A stretch of 32,292 nucleotides of DNA from an uncultured Bacteroidota bacterium (GCA_902796805.1 CADBQG010000008.1:1-32292), one strand, 5' to 3'; positions 1-9,243 are shown, counted from the first letter of the stretch. Translations and numbers: made by a program. Notes: generated by a model not told the origin, from the sequence alone.

Positions 1-614
1 AAGGGGGAGAAATTCACCACAAACGTGCAGTAACAAACACACAGTGACTTAAACATCATCGAAAAAGTTTTACCGGACACCGATAAAAGGAAACGTACTT
101 TTTCAAGAGGAATTGAGGATTACCCCTGCCGTGCGGTGATATAAGGCCGGTGCATTCGCGAAGCAGCCCGTTAGGGCTGAATGGTTCGGTTGCAAATGCG
201 GTTTTCCCTTGCGCGGGTTTCGCAGGCCTGACGGCCTGCGATTTGTCCTGCACGCCATCTGTCGCTACCGCACATGGAAGACCAACGGCCTGCCGCTACT
301 TCTTAATGACAGTTGCAACTCTCCTTTGGAAAGTTTGTGTGTTATACAGCACGCGGGCTGGGCTGGCCGACATTGCGGGGCAGAATCTCACGAAACTGAG
401 ACCACGACAGGAATCAAACAACATTTCTCCTATAATTTCAAAAAGTCGGCAGAGATAATCATTTTTTTCAACATAACCCGAGAAAAATCGTTGCAATGAT
501 TTTTTGATAGAGGCATTCGGGGTATATAATCTTGTGAAAATCACCTCATTTACAACATAATGTAATAGTTAAATTCGACAAACAAGGTTTTAGGGGAGAG
601 TATGATGCTAAATA
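1..614. repeat. Gene-free stretch with several hairpins, possible noncoding or repeat element
   Basis: No reading frame here looks like a real protein: the four short frames overlap each other on both strands, have no recognisable domain and no good start context. The stretch does hold palindromes. A nested hairpin pairs 152-156 with 195-199, 159-162 with 185-188 and 164-169 with 174-179 (GTTA loop). A second hairpin pairs 221-228 perfectly with 233-240 around a TGAC loop. A smaller one pairs 386-390 with 397-401, and 61-68 is an inverted copy of 97-104. The G/C-rich middle (about 120-400) is unlike the A/T-rich intergenic regions elsewhere in the window. I infer a dispersed repeat or a structured RNA; which of the two, and its exact ends, cannot be told from one copy. 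Confidence 0.4.
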
Positions 615-646
615 AAAAAGGCGATGCCTGAAAGCACCGCCTTTTT
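615..646. terminator. Rho-independent terminator, probably bidirectional
   Basis: The arms AAAAAGGCG (615-623) and CGCCTTTTT (638-646) are perfect inverted repeats, with a small inner TGC/GCA pairing. The U-tract is present in both directions. It lies 20 bases past the stop codon of the T9SS adhesin gene on the minus strand and would end that transcript. Confidence 0.8.
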
Positions 647-666
647 ATCCGCATGTTAGGAAAACA

Positions 667-3600
667 TTACTTCACAACAGAGAATTTCTTGTTTGAAACG
701 CCGTTTTCAGTATGAATCTTCATGAGGTAGAGACCGTTTGAAAGGTTTGTGGTGTTGATGTTGGTGTAGTTGCCGTCAACAACAACCTGGTCGATCTTCT
801 GGCCGTTCATGTTGAAGATTTCAATAAGGTCGATTGCAGAAGTTGCCTCAACAGTGATGTGGCTTGAAGCGGGGTTGGGATATATGCGAGCAGTGTTGTC
901 GATATCTTCCACGCCTACACCAGGGGTTACTGTGATGTCGTCAATCTTGATAATGAACACGTTTGAACTGTAGTGGCGGAATGCTATGTTCACATTCTGG
1001 CCGTTGAACTGGCTCAAGTTGAAGTGTCTTTCATGCCATTGAGCATCCACAAGTGTCTCGCTGAAGAGAGTCGTATAGTTGTCGGTTCCTGCAACGGCAA
1101 CCTTAACCTCATAGTACTCCTGCGGGTAGAGGCTGTCTTGAGCGGAAACGTACCAGGAAACGCGGGCGCCGTTTGACGGGATTGCCAGTGAAGGAAGAAC
1201 GTACCAGTTGTCGGCATTCAAGACAACTTGGTTAGCCCATGACTGTGAAATGAGGGCGTCAACACCGCTGTTTGGTGATATGTTAGCGCCTGTTGAAGAA
1301 ATCAGAAGCCAGTTGTAACCGTCGCCGTCCTTGTCAAGAAGCTGTTCGCAGTCTGAAAGTCCGCTCTCGAAGTCCTGTGTGAACGGGAGAGTCTTGGGTG
1401 TTGAACAGTCTTTTGCATAACCGCTTACCAAAATGCTTTCAGAAGCAGTGCCCGAGGTCAGGGTAACGAGACCGCTGTGTGAGCCTTCGGCAGTTGCATT
1501 GTAGCGTACCATGAAGTTGCCGCCGGCAGCCGGGAGAGAGATGCTCTGGCTGTAAGCAGCACCGTTGGTTGACACCTGGAAGTTTGCGGGAGCGGTAACG
1601 GTGATGTTGTCAGTGGTGAGCGCACCGGTAACAGTAACGGCCTTAGCCTGTGAAGGTGTGCCGAGCACTGTGTTGCCGAAGTCGATCGTATCCTCTGAAA
1701 CCAACAAAGTGGGATCTGAAAGTTCTGTGAGCAGGAAGTTGTCTATAATGAAATAGTCAGGAGACACGAAATAACCAAGTATCAGGGCGTAACCAATCTC
1801 TGTAACATCTATTGCAATATATTTTGTGCCTGCAGGAATGACGCCTGTGAATGCCTCCAGTGCATCAGTTTCACACAACATGGTCTCCTGCCAAGTGAAA
1901 CTTGAAATGTTGTTGTCGGTTGATGAGTAACCTACACGGAAAGTGGTGGGTTCCTCAGCATCGGTTCCCTGGTAATTACTATAGTCGAATGTGAGAAGCA
2001 TTGAAGACTCAACAGTGATTTCAGGAGTGATGAGATAGTCGACATCAGAGAAGCCCATTGCCTTGTCTTCGCCAACCTCGTCATAAGTGAAGTAGGTGTA
2101 GTTGTCAGGGTCGTTCACTGTCCAGCAAACAGGAGGATATATTCCGTCGTTGAAGTCCTGGAGGAACGGAAGCTCTGAAATAGCGCTGGGGGCACAGTCA
2201 ACTGAAACGCCTGAAAGGTCAACAGTCTCGCTCAAGTCGCCTACTGAAACGGTGAGTTCACCTATCATCTCGCCTTCCTCTGTCGGGGCGAACCTTACGT
2301 AAACCGTATTGACTACTATGCTCTCAGCGTTTGCGGGGATAGTGGCAGTTGCTGCGAAATCAGTACCGTCAACAGAAACCTCGAAAGGAGCGGCGGTGGC
2401 AACTGTAATGGCGTCGGTTACTTCAATGGAGGTTATTGTTACAGCCACTGGATCAGAGGTGCTGTTCATAGGAATAATCGAGAAGTCAATCTCTTCAGGA
2501 TCAACCTCGATTGACGAACCTGCAGCCATAATCTCGAAGTTGTCGATTGCGAGTCTGTACATGTTGGCGTCAGAGATGCAGTGGAAAGCTATTTGGTAGC
2601 TGCCTTCAAGCTCGGTGAGGAAAACATATTCGGTTTCTGCCGAGGTGTTCAGAACGGTTATCACATCGGTAAGCTCAACTGTGTCGTTTTCGCCGAAAGC
2701 GAGCACTTGGAACATTTCCGGATAGTTTGGCGACGCGCACATGTAGTCGAACTTAAGAAGCTGGGTTCCGTCAAATTCGAATACCGGGGAGACGAGGTAG
2801 TCATCAGCCGCGTTTGTGCTGCTGTAGAGGTAGTAAGCATAGCCATAGGCCGGCGAAATGATGAAAGAAGAGTTGTCGTTATTTGCGTCAACAACTGTCC
2901 AGCAGTTAGTAAGCGACTCGTCGTCGAAGCTGCATGAGTAAGGGATTGTTATCTGACCGCAGTCGATGGCCGCACCTGAAACGGCGATTTCCTTCTCAAT
3001 CGAACCTGAAGCGATGGTGACCGTGCCGCTGTCGGTGCCTGCCTGCGTCGGAGTGTAGCGAACAAAGAAAGTGCCGCCTTCGCTCGGAACAGTGGCGGTT
3101 GCGGCGAATGCAGCACCGTCAGATGACACGGTGAACGGAGCAATGGCGGTAACTGTCACGTCATCGGTGAGGTTGTAAGTTACAAGACTTACGCTCTGAG
3201 TGGCGTTGCTTCCAAGTATCACATTACCGAAAGCGACAGCCTCTGTGCTCACGTTGATTGTGGGGTCTGTCGGAATCTCAGTGATGGTCAGAGTGACATT
3301 GTCGCCGTTACCCAGGCGAGCCACTGAAAAATGGTAGATCTTGCCGTTCTCAATCACAAGGTCGTCGCCGCGTCCCTCGCCGGCAATCCACATTCTGTCG
3401 CCAGGCGACGGATTGGTAACACACCAGTCATAGGTTCCTGCAGGAATTGTAATCTGTGCAGTCCCGTCTAACACCATGTTGGAAGTGCTGAGCGCGCCGT
3501 CTGCGTTCTCGGGTACCTTGTACTCGAACTCGGCATAGACAGAGGCGGGAGCGTCGTCCGATGTGGTGAGCGGACCCGTCTCGGGAATTGTTGTGCCAAA

Positions 3601-3744
3601 TGCGGTGTGGTCGGCGTCGAGAAGGAGCTGGTATCCTGTCCCGTCACCCCAAACGTTGTGAGCCTCCAAAATAATGATGGCTTGTGCGTTGGCACTTGCT
3701 GCAAGTGCGAAAAACGCAATGAAAAGCGTAAAAATCTTTTTCAT
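667..3744 (-). CDS. T9SS-secreted HagA/gingipain-like adhesin (DUF2436 plus cleaved-adhesin domains)
   Basis: This is a 1025-residue secreted surface protein. A signal peptide (about 1-21, ending NAQA) leads into a DUF2436-type domain (about 22-160) with the VWGDGTGYQLLLDADH signature that I recognise from P. gingivalis RgpA/Kgp/HagA. Three alternating pairs follow: an Ig-like domain opening with a DFGN/AFGN-type strand (about 162-258, 417-520, 684-775) and a jelly-roll of the cleaved-adhesin/choice-of-anchor J type (about 262-415, 525-680, 780-935). The C terminus (about 950-1025) is a T9SS sorting domain starting IYPNPASSHITV and ending KFSVVK. There is no cysteine protease domain, so by family knowledge it is a haemagglutinin-like adhesin rather than a gingipain. 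The gene stands alone with its own terminator. The start is the ATG directly before the signal peptide. The ligand is unknown. Confidence 0.85.
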   Translation of the reverse strand: MKKIFTLFIAFFALAASANAQAIIILEAHNVWGDGTGYQLLLDADHTAFGTTIPETGPLTTSDDAPASVYAEFEYKVPENADGALSTSNMVLDGTAQITIPAGTYDWCVTNPSPGDRMWIAGEGRGDDLVIENGKIYHFSVARLGNGDNVTLTITEIPTDPTINVSTEAVAFGNVILGSNATQSVSLVTYNLTDDVTVTAIAPFTVSSDGAAFAATATVPSEGGTFFVRYTPTQAGTDSGTVTIASGSIEKEIAVSGAAIDCGQITIPYSCSFDDESLTNCWTVVDANNDNSSFIISPAYGYAYYLYSSTNAADDYLVSPVFEFDGTQLLKFDYMCASPNYPEMFQVLAFGENDTVELTDVITVLNTSAETEYVFLTELEGSYQIAFHCISDANMYRLAIDNFEIMAAGSSIEVDPEEIDFSIIPMNSTSDPVAVTITSIEVTDAITVATAAPFEVSVDGTDFAATATIPANAESIVVNTVYVRFAPTEEGEMIGELTVSVGDLSETVDLSGVSVDCAPSAISELPFLQDFNDGIYPPVCWTVNDPDNYTYFTYDEVGEDKAMGFSDVDYLITPEITVESSMLLTFDYSNYQGTDAEEPTTFRVGYSSTDNNISSFTWQETMLCETDALEAFTGVIPAGTKYIAIDVTEIGYALILGYFVSPDYFIIDNFLLTELSDPTLLVSEDTIDFGNTVLGTPSQAKAVTVTGALTTDNITVTAPANFQVSTNGAAYSQSISLPAAGGNFMVRYNATAEGSHSGLVTLTSGTASESILVSGYAKDCSTPKTLPFTQDFESGLSDCEQLLDKDGDGYNWLLISSTGANISPNSGVDALISQSWANQVVLNADNWYVLPSLAIPSNGARVSWYVSAQDSLYPQEYYEVKVAVAGTDNYTTLFSETLVDAQWHERHFNLSQFNGQNVNIAFRHYSSNVFIIKIDDITVTPGVGVEDIDNTARIYPNPASSHITVEATSAIDLIEIFNMNGQKIDQVVVDGNYTNINTTNLSNGLYLMKIHTENGVSNKKFSVVK

Positions 3745-3840
3745 TTCTTTTTGATTTGGTTAATAAATTGGTTGTATGTTTAATGAACTCTTTGACTCTT
3801 AATACACAAAAACATTTTTTAACAAAACAATGTTAAAGTG

Positions 3841-3848
3841 CAAATATA
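3841..3848 (-). promoter_or_regulatory. Candidate -7 element for the adhesin gene
   Basis: The minus strand reads TATATTTG, matching the Bacteroidetes -7 consensus TAnnTTTG, about 95 bases upstream of the adhesin start. The nearest TTTG that could serve as -33 box lies 24 bases upstream, longer than the usual 19-21, so this is only a candidate. Confidence 0.35.
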
Positions 3849-3953
3849 CATTTTTTTTTGAAAGATTTTTTTCAAAAAAAAAAATTGATGCTTTACATCA
3901 ACTTTTTCTTATAACTATAACCAAGACTCCAATCAAAGCCCTAAGTTACAAGT

Positions 3954-3988
3954 TCTAAATACTAAATACTAAATTCTAAACACTCAGT
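3954..3988. repeat. Five copies of a 7-base tandem repeat over a stop codon
   Basis: Read on the plus strand, five consecutive heptamers related to ACTAAAT lie end to end (TCTAAAT, ACTAAAT, ACTAAAT, TCTAAAC, ACTCAGT). The last unit contains the stop codon of the minus-strand transglutaminase-like gene. The rest of the 239-base gap to the adhesin gene is A/T-rich with no other gene. Confidence 0.6.
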
Positions 3989-6632
3989 TCTCGGCTCTCA
4001 TTTCAACACTCTCCAGCAAAAGGCCGCCTAAGCCAATGCGGTAGCCTTCCGACACGAACTTCATGTTGCCTGCCTTGTCCACCACCATGCACAGCGGGTA
4101 CTCGCCGGTGGTGCGTTCCATACTACCGTCATGGACGGCGTTTTTCAGGGAAGACGCAGCACTCTCTACAAATTTGCCGATATTGTCAGTGAAGATTTCA
4201 ACATTGCCGGGCTGGTTTCTCTCACTCTTCCAATTCCTGCTCGTGGAGGCTATCAGCACTTTTCCGCCCCATTTTTCATACTTCTCTTTGAGTGATGCCA
4301 TCTCCTTTACAAGATGGTTGGCGGGCTCGGTGCCGGGTCTCACAACACATAAAACCAAACACTCCTTGCCCGATTCTTCCAAATGTTGCTCCAAAGTTTT
4401 GCCGCCCAGCACGTTTTCTCTTAAATCTATCTTGCCATAAACGCCATCTTTGCGTACAAGTTTAGGCAAATCTATGGTCAAGTCTTTCCGCTCCTTTGCT
4501 TTCAGGTCAAAGAAACGGAGTTCCGAGAGAACCTCGCCGTCGCTGTAGCGGTTCCCCGTCGAAAGGCAATACCTTCCGGGAGGCAGATTGAGCACAATGT
4601 GGGTCTTCTCCACCCTCGGGTCTCCTTCAAAGTCATACGAAACATACTCGCCGTCAACAAGGCGCTGCAACGTGTAGTTTACATAGTATGTGAGATTTTT
4701 CGGATTATGCATAGTAAGCACTGCCAGATCGCCACTTGGCACTGCTGTCTCGGTTTCGAATGCAAACTCACGCCAACTTTCGTTCTCCCAAACATAGATT
4801 TTTCCCGAGGCATTGTCAAGATAGCAAGGTATCGACAGGCTGCGGCACGCCGCCACGAAGAAGATGTTGCGCGAGTGCGCGTCGGCGCGGCGTGTCTTAA
4901 CCACTCCCATCGGACTCACCGGACAGTTGTAGTAGTTGCAAAGCGGATCCACGGTGACATAGCGCTTAGTCCAGTCGGCCAGTTGGGCGAGAGTCGGCTT
5001 TCCGAATCCCGTTGCGCCGCCCTGGATGATCTCGTAAAGCACGGCGTTGAGCGGCCTGCGCCAGTCACGAATAAGCTCGTTGGAGACACGCGCAGGCAAT
5101 ACGCCCTTGACAAAGACATCCACAGGGCATTTTTCGTTTTCACGATATTTCACAAGCTGGCTCTCAAGTGTTTCCGCACGTGTGTCGCGCAAATCCTTGT
5201 CGGAAAGGGCGTCTATGAATTCCTTGAGGAATATACCTGGTTCTTTTTTGCTGTGGTTTTGCAGGAATTTCAGTATTTCTGCATGGTTGCCTTCGCTGCG
5301 GCGTATCACATCATAAAACTCGTCAGAGGTGAAGTATTCGTTGGTGTATTTGTCGGTCTGCGCCTTTGTGGGGAAAGACTTCCGATACGCCTCGCGCATT
5401 TTGTCTTCCCTCGCCATCCTCTTGTCGCAGGCTGTTTGCGCGGCGGCGTCCACGCTGCCGGCAACAGGCCTCCCTGCCGGCGGCTTCATGGAGAATGCTT
5501 TGAAAGCATCGTTGTCCTTGTCGTCAAGTATCAGCACCAAATGGTTTTGCCTTCGGAGATCGAGTTTGGCATAGGCGTAGTCGCCGTCTTTTTTCGCCCA
5601 GACGAGCAGGTCGCCGAGACCAGTATTGAGTTTTGCACGCCCTTGTTCATCGGTCTTCACCTCTGCAAGGGTATAATATTCAGCGTAATTGTACAGTTTG
5701 AAACAGACAGAGGCGTCCGTGGCGGGTCTGTGGAGTTTGTCGTAAACTGTAACGTAGGCGGTTACTGTGTCGGCATAATTCGACAGGAGGTTGATACACG
5801 AGTAATATTGTGTCTGCCTGTTGACCTCCTCTGGGCCTTCATACCTGCCGAACACGTTGGTATGCACCATCATAGTCCTTGTGGAGACGTTTGCGAACCA
5901 TCCCATGTCGAGTGCGGGGGCCGGCTCGCAGGCACCGAGGAAGCGCCACTTGCCGTCGATCCAGACCTCCACCCAGGCGTGGTTGTCGTCGCAGTGCGCC
6001 CAGCGCGGCGTGTAGCACTGGCGCGCCGGGATGCCCACTGCGCGCATCGCGGTGACGGTGAGCGTGCTCTCCTCGCCGCACCTCCCGTGCGACGTGCGGA
6101 GGGTTGCCAGTGGCGCCGACGTCCTGGCGTCAGCCGGCTGGTAGTCCACATGCTCGTGGCACCAGTGGTTGACCTCCAAGGCGGCGTCATACATGCTCAT
6201 ATTCTTCACTCGGTCCTTCAATTTATTGAAAATGAACGAACGCGCAGTGTCAAGGTTTTCGTTGTTGACACGGTAAACCAGCACAAAATGCCGGAACATG
6301 TCTTCGGGCACATTTCTTCCCCACGAGAATGCGGCACGGGCTTCGCAGGCCACGTCAACCTGTCGCTTGAAAAAGTCGAAATCATAGTCGGCGAGGTCGC
6401 TCTGCGGCATATACGCATAAAGGAACTTGAGGTAACGTGCGGTTTTCCGCGCGCTGCTGTCGGTGGCGCCTTCAAGTGCCTTGATGCCATACTTCACTTC
6501 ATCAGACACACCGTCGCGACTCTCATAGTCTCGTGAAACCTTGTCCCAGTAGCCGTTCTGGGCATTTGAAAACATGAAGACGACGGCCAGAAACACCGTC
6601 ATCGTTATTTTAGCGTTGAATATTCTTGCCAT
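3984..6632 (-). CDS. Secreted transglutaminase-like superfamily protein with second Tg-like region and thioredoxin-like tail
   Basis: This 882-residue exported protein has a signal peptide from the internal ATG at 6632 (MARIFNAKITMTVFLAV...SNAQ). That start is preferred over an upstream ATG at 6695, which would put a polar extension before the signal and overlap the upstream gene. The transglutaminase core (about 150-245) shows the catalytic Cys in GRCGEES (C185) and His in DNHAWVEVW (H218), with a likely acidic third residue in the following GACEP segment. A carboxypeptidase-regulatory-like Ig fold seems to follow (about 290-370). A second transglutaminase-like region around residues 580-650 (VKTRRADAHSRNIFF) lacks an obvious catalytic triad. 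The last 150 residues look like a thioredoxin fold without CxxC. Family members act as transglutaminases or cysteine proteases on extracytoplasmic substrates; the substrate here is unknown. It follows two DUF5689 lipoprotein genes by 29 bases. Confidence 0.75.
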   Translation of the reverse strand: MARIFNAKITMTVFLAVVFMFSNAQNGYWDKVSRDYESRDGVSDEVKYGIKALEGATDSSARKTARYLKFLYAYMPQSDLADYDFDFFKRQVDVACEARAAFSWGRNVPEDMFRHFVLVYRVNNENLDTARSFIFNKLKDRVKNMSMYDAALEVNHWCHEHVDYQPADARTSAPLATLRTSHGRCGEESTLTVTAMRAVGIPARQCYTPRWAHCDDNHAWVEVWIDGKWRFLGACEPAPALDMGWFANVSTRTMMVHTNVFGRYEGPEEVNRQTQYYSCINLLSNYADTVTAYVTVYDKLHRPATDASVCFKLYNYAEYYTLAEVKTDEQGRAKLNTGLGDLLVWAKKDGDYAYAKLDLRRQNHLVLILDDKDNDAFKAFSMKPPAGRPVAGSVDAAAQTACDKRMAREDKMREAYRKSFPTKAQTDKYTNEYFTSDEFYDVIRRSEGNHAEILKFLQNHSKKEPGIFLKEFIDALSDKDLRDTRAETLESQLVKYRENEKCPVDVFVKGVLPARVSNELIRDWRRPLNAVLYEIIQGGATGFGKPTLAQLADWTKRYVTVDPLCNYYNCPVSPMGVVKTRRADAHSRNIFFVAACRSLSIPCYLDNASGKIYVWENESWREFAFETETAVPSGDLAVLTMHNPKNLTYYVNYTLQRLVDGEYVSYDFEGDPRVEKTHIVLNLPPGRYCLSTGNRYSDGEVLSELRFFDLKAKERKDLTIDLPKLVRKDGVYGKIDLRENVLGGKTLEQHLEESGKECLVLCVVRPGTEPANHLVKEMASLKEKYEKWGGKVLIASTSRNWKSERNQPGNVEIFTDNIGKFVESAASSLKNAVHDGSMERTTGEYPLCMVVDKAGNMKFVSEGYRIGLGGLLLESVEMRAEN

Positions 6633-6661
6633 CGAAGTCTTTATTGTTATTGTGCTACTAA

Positions 6662-7942
6662 TTATCTCGTTATTTTCACCTTCCTGACGGCCCATCTTGT
6701 CCCGGCAGCGGTGCCGTCAACGTGGTAGCGCAGGGCGATGCGGAACTTGTTGCTCCCGACATTGCCGATGGCGAGGGCGTTGCTCAACCCGAATGAACTT
6801 GGATAGTAGTTCAGATTGGGCGAGAAAGCCGTCCAGTCGGCCTCGCTGAAGGCACCGCCGTCGTAGGTTGTGGAATAGTACACCTGGTAATAGGAGGCCG
6901 GGCTTCCTCCCACGTTGTTCTGGTGGTCGATATACAGCAAAGCCTTGCCGATGTCCTGTATGGTGATCTCCGGCGATATGAGCCAGTCGTCGCACTGCTG
7001 CGACGAGTTCGCGTGATACATGAAGTTGCTTCCGCTGTACGACTGGTACTTCCACGACTGGTTGTCGGGATATTGCGTCCATCCGCCGGTTGAGAAGCTG
7101 TTCTCGTCGAACGAAAGCTCTGCAAGCGTGGACTCCTCCTGCACAACGCTTTCCTGAATGTCGTCTTTTGTGCGAAGTGTGAGTTGATAGTCCCGGTTGT
7201 AGATGCTCAGGATGCCGTAGAGACAATATTCCTTTGTGGCGTCGACGATGGTGTTGCGGAAATTGGCGTAGTTGCTGGTGCGCACCACCACGGAGGCTCC
7301 GTTGACAGTTATCGGGTGGTCAACGGTGAAGTCATTGCTTGCCAACGGCTGACCATGAGCTTCGCTCGAGAACCTGCAACCGTTTATTTTTACAAGGCAG
7401 TTCACGTTCTCGCCGCTGAGGTCGTCGGGACCGGCAATCTCAATAGGTTTGGCGACGAGAGGGTTGTCGAGGTCGGGCATTCCGTCCTTGCTGATGTATC
7501 TATGCAATGCAGTTGGATGAATGCGTCCCACCGAGCCGTTGTATTTCCAGCCTATCTGGTATTTGTTGTGATAGTCGCCGACAATGAGGCCTGCGCAGTT
7601 GATGTACACAGTCTGCCCGACGGGATATTCGTTGTAGAGGCTGGAGCGGTCTATGGAGATTTCAATGCCGCCGGTCTCGTCCTGAACTGTAATGTACTTG
7701 TAGCAGTTACCTCCTTGGTCGGAACTCACAACCACGGCCTTCACGATGAATGTTTCGTCGAACCTGCATATCGAGTCTTGCGATCCTGTTCCGAGCGACG
7801 GGTGCATCGCCTTGATGTCAGCGATAGTCTTGTTGGCCGCAGGCCCGTCATACACGGGCGCCACAAACTCCGGGTCTTCCCACCGGTTGCAGCCGAAGAG
7901 CAACAGAATTGAAATTGCTGCGAATATATGTGTTTTTCTCAT
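6662..7942 (-). CDS. DUF5689 lipoprotein with choice-of-anchor J-like C-terminal domain
   Basis: The 426-residue product starts at the ATG at 7942, giving MRKTHIFAAISILLLFGC, a lipoprotein signal with Cys18 as the lipid-anchored residue. A longer frame opens at 8140 but only reads back into the upstream gene. The middle (about 30-260) matches the DUF5689 type: an OB-fold-like domain with KYITVQDETGGIEISID and a later VRTSNYANF segment. The C-terminal third is a jelly-roll with DDWLISPEI, typical of choice-of-anchor J/cleaved-adhesin-like domains, ending in a strand VRKVKITR. It is a clear paralogue of the gene upstream, separated by 29 bases, so the pair probably arose by tandem duplication. 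Such proteins are surface or outer-membrane lipoproteins of Bacteroidetes; the binding target is not known. Confidence 0.8.
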   Translation of the reverse strand: MRKTHIFAAISILLLFGCNRWEDPEFVAPVYDGPAANKTIADIKAMHPSLGTGSQDSICRFDETFIVKAVVVSSDQGGNCYKYITVQDETGGIEISIDRSSLYNEYPVGQTVYINCAGLIVGDYHNKYQIGWKYNGSVGRIHPTALHRYISKDGMPDLDNPLVAKPIEIAGPDDLSGENVNCLVKINGCRFSSEAHGQPLASNDFTVDHPITVNGASVVVRTSNYANFRNTIVDATKEYCLYGILSIYNRDYQLTLRTKDDIQESVVQEESTLAELSFDENSFSTGGWTQYPDNQSWKYQSYSGSNFMYHANSSQQCDDWLISPEITIQDIGKALLYIDHQNNVGGSPASYYQVYYSTTYDGGAFSEADWTAFSPNLNYYPSSFGLSNALAIGNVGSNKFRIALRYHVDGTAAGTRWAVRKVKITR

Positions 7943-7971
7943 GCCTTCGTCTATTCTGTGAATATGATTAT

Positions 7972-9243
7972 TTACTTGTACGCCTTTACTGTGATCTTTG
8001 AGAGATACCATGCCGAGATGTCGCCGCTGTGGCGGAAGGCGATCCTGAAGCCGCTGCCCGCAACGCTCTCCGGCAATGGCACTGTAACAATCGACTGCCC
8101 GGTCTGGCCCGCGAACTCCGACATGTCGATCTCCGTCCACACAGTGGTTGAGACGTCTCCCGTAAAATCAGCCGTGTAATAAGCGCGGCACTGACCGATG
8201 TCAAGTCCTTTGGGAGCCCTGCTACTGAAAGACAACTCCGGCGACTTTGCGGAGCCGAGGTCTATTGCCGGCGACACAAGCCACTTGTCCTGGTCGTCAG
8301 ATGGATTGATGAAGAATCCATTGAAAGAGCTGTTGCTGAGGATGTTCCAATCATTACCGAAGCCGTACTGCGCCCAACCTTCGTTGAAAGCATTGGAGTA
8401 GTTCACGGAAAAGATGGTCTGCAGGGTCTGGGGCACGGAGAAATCTTCAAGGTCGTTGAGACTGCTTATCACGATTTGGACCGTGCTGTTGTATCTGGTG
8501 AGGATTCCCGTCACATTGCCAGTACCGACAGGAAGCAGCGTTGAGGCGAACTTGGCGTAGTTGCTTGTCCGCATGGTGATTGTGGTGCCGTCCTGCATCT
8601 TGATGTCGTGGCTTGTCGCAGCCGCCGCATCTGAAAACGTCGCCATGCCGCCTTCCACAAAGGTCGCGCCCTCGAGCCGCACAAGGCGGTTGTAATGGCC
8701 GGCGGGGATGCTGCTTGCACTCGGGATGCTGGTCATCACTATCGACGGCTCCACAGGTCCGGGCATCCCGTCGGTGAAGATGTGGAGGTAGGTCTTGGCG
8801 CTGGGTATCGCCTCCATTGACCCGTTCACCCATACGCCCATCTGCGGCAGCCTCCTGTAGTCGCCGATGTGCAGTCCGTCGCACTTCACAAAGACCTTCT
8901 GGCCAACCTTGTATCTGTTGTAGAGGGCGGTGTTGTTGATCTTTATCTGTATTCCGCCCGTCTCGTCCTCTATGTTTATGTACTTGTAGTTGTTGCCCCA
9001 CTCGTCGGAAGTGGTCACGATGCCGGATATCACGGTGCCTGCGGGTATTGTGTCGTAGGAGTCTTCGCTGCCGATTTCATGGAGCGCCACCAGTTCGGAA
9101 ATCGTCATGTTGGCCTCGCCGTCGAAAGTCGGCACCGGGGCAACGTCCTGGTCGGTGTTGCACCCGTGCGTCATCACTCCAACGACTGCAAGAAAGGCTA
9201 ACAATTGCAGAAGCCTCGCATTTCTTTTACATTTGTGATTCAT
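7972..9243 (-). CDS. DUF5689 lipoprotein, paralogue of the downstream gene
   Basis: This 423-residue protein has a basic N terminus and a hydrophobic stretch ending in VMTHGC, a plausible lipobox with Cys at residue 28. Its DUF5689 region (about 40-275) contains YKYINIEDETGGIQIKIN and MRTSNYAKF, the same landmarks and spacing as the next gene. The C-terminal domain has DKWLVSPAIDL and ends SKITVKAYK. It is the first gene of a three-gene minus-strand set (DUF5689, DUF5689, transglutaminase-like) with two gaps of 29 bases, which argues for one transcript. I see no convincing -7/-33 pair upstream. The role is probably as a surface-exposed lipoprotein; no function is assigned to the family with certainty. 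Confidence 0.8.
   Translation of the reverse strand: MNHKCKRNARLLQLLAFLAVVGVMTHGCNTDQDVAPVPTFDGEANMTISELVALHEIGSEDSYDTIPAGTVISGIVTTSDEWGNNYKYINIEDETGGIQIKINNTALYNRYKVGQKVFVKCDGLHIGDYRRLPQMGVWVNGSMEAIPSAKTYLHIFTDGMPGPVEPSIVMTSIPSASSIPAGHYNRLVRLEGATFVEGGMATFSDAAAATSHDIKMQDGTTITMRTSNYAKFASTLLPVGTGNVTGILTRYNSTVQIVISSLNDLEDFSVPQTLQTIFSVNYSNAFNEGWAQYGFGNDWNILSNSSFNGFFINPSDDQDKWLVSPAIDLGSAKSPELSFSSRAPKGLDIGQCRAYYTADFTGDVSTTVWTEIDMSEFAGQTGQSIVTVPLPESVAGSGFRIAFRHSGDISAWYLSKITVKAYK

Noticed and set aside
150-499. Two overlapping frames of about 100 codons in the left-end region.
   Set aside because: They overlap in different frames over hairpins and have no start context or domain; better explained by a noncoding repeat.
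4599-6536. A 645-codon open frame on the plus strand.
   Set aside because: It lies fully antisense to the transglutaminase-like gene, whose motifs are unambiguous. The composition (runs of Val, His, Arg) is that of a codon-bias shadow, with no domain or promoter.
7943-8140. A longer start for the second DUF5689 gene.
   Set aside because: It runs back over the upstream paralogue and would bury the lipoprotein signal; the start at 7942 is directly before the signal.
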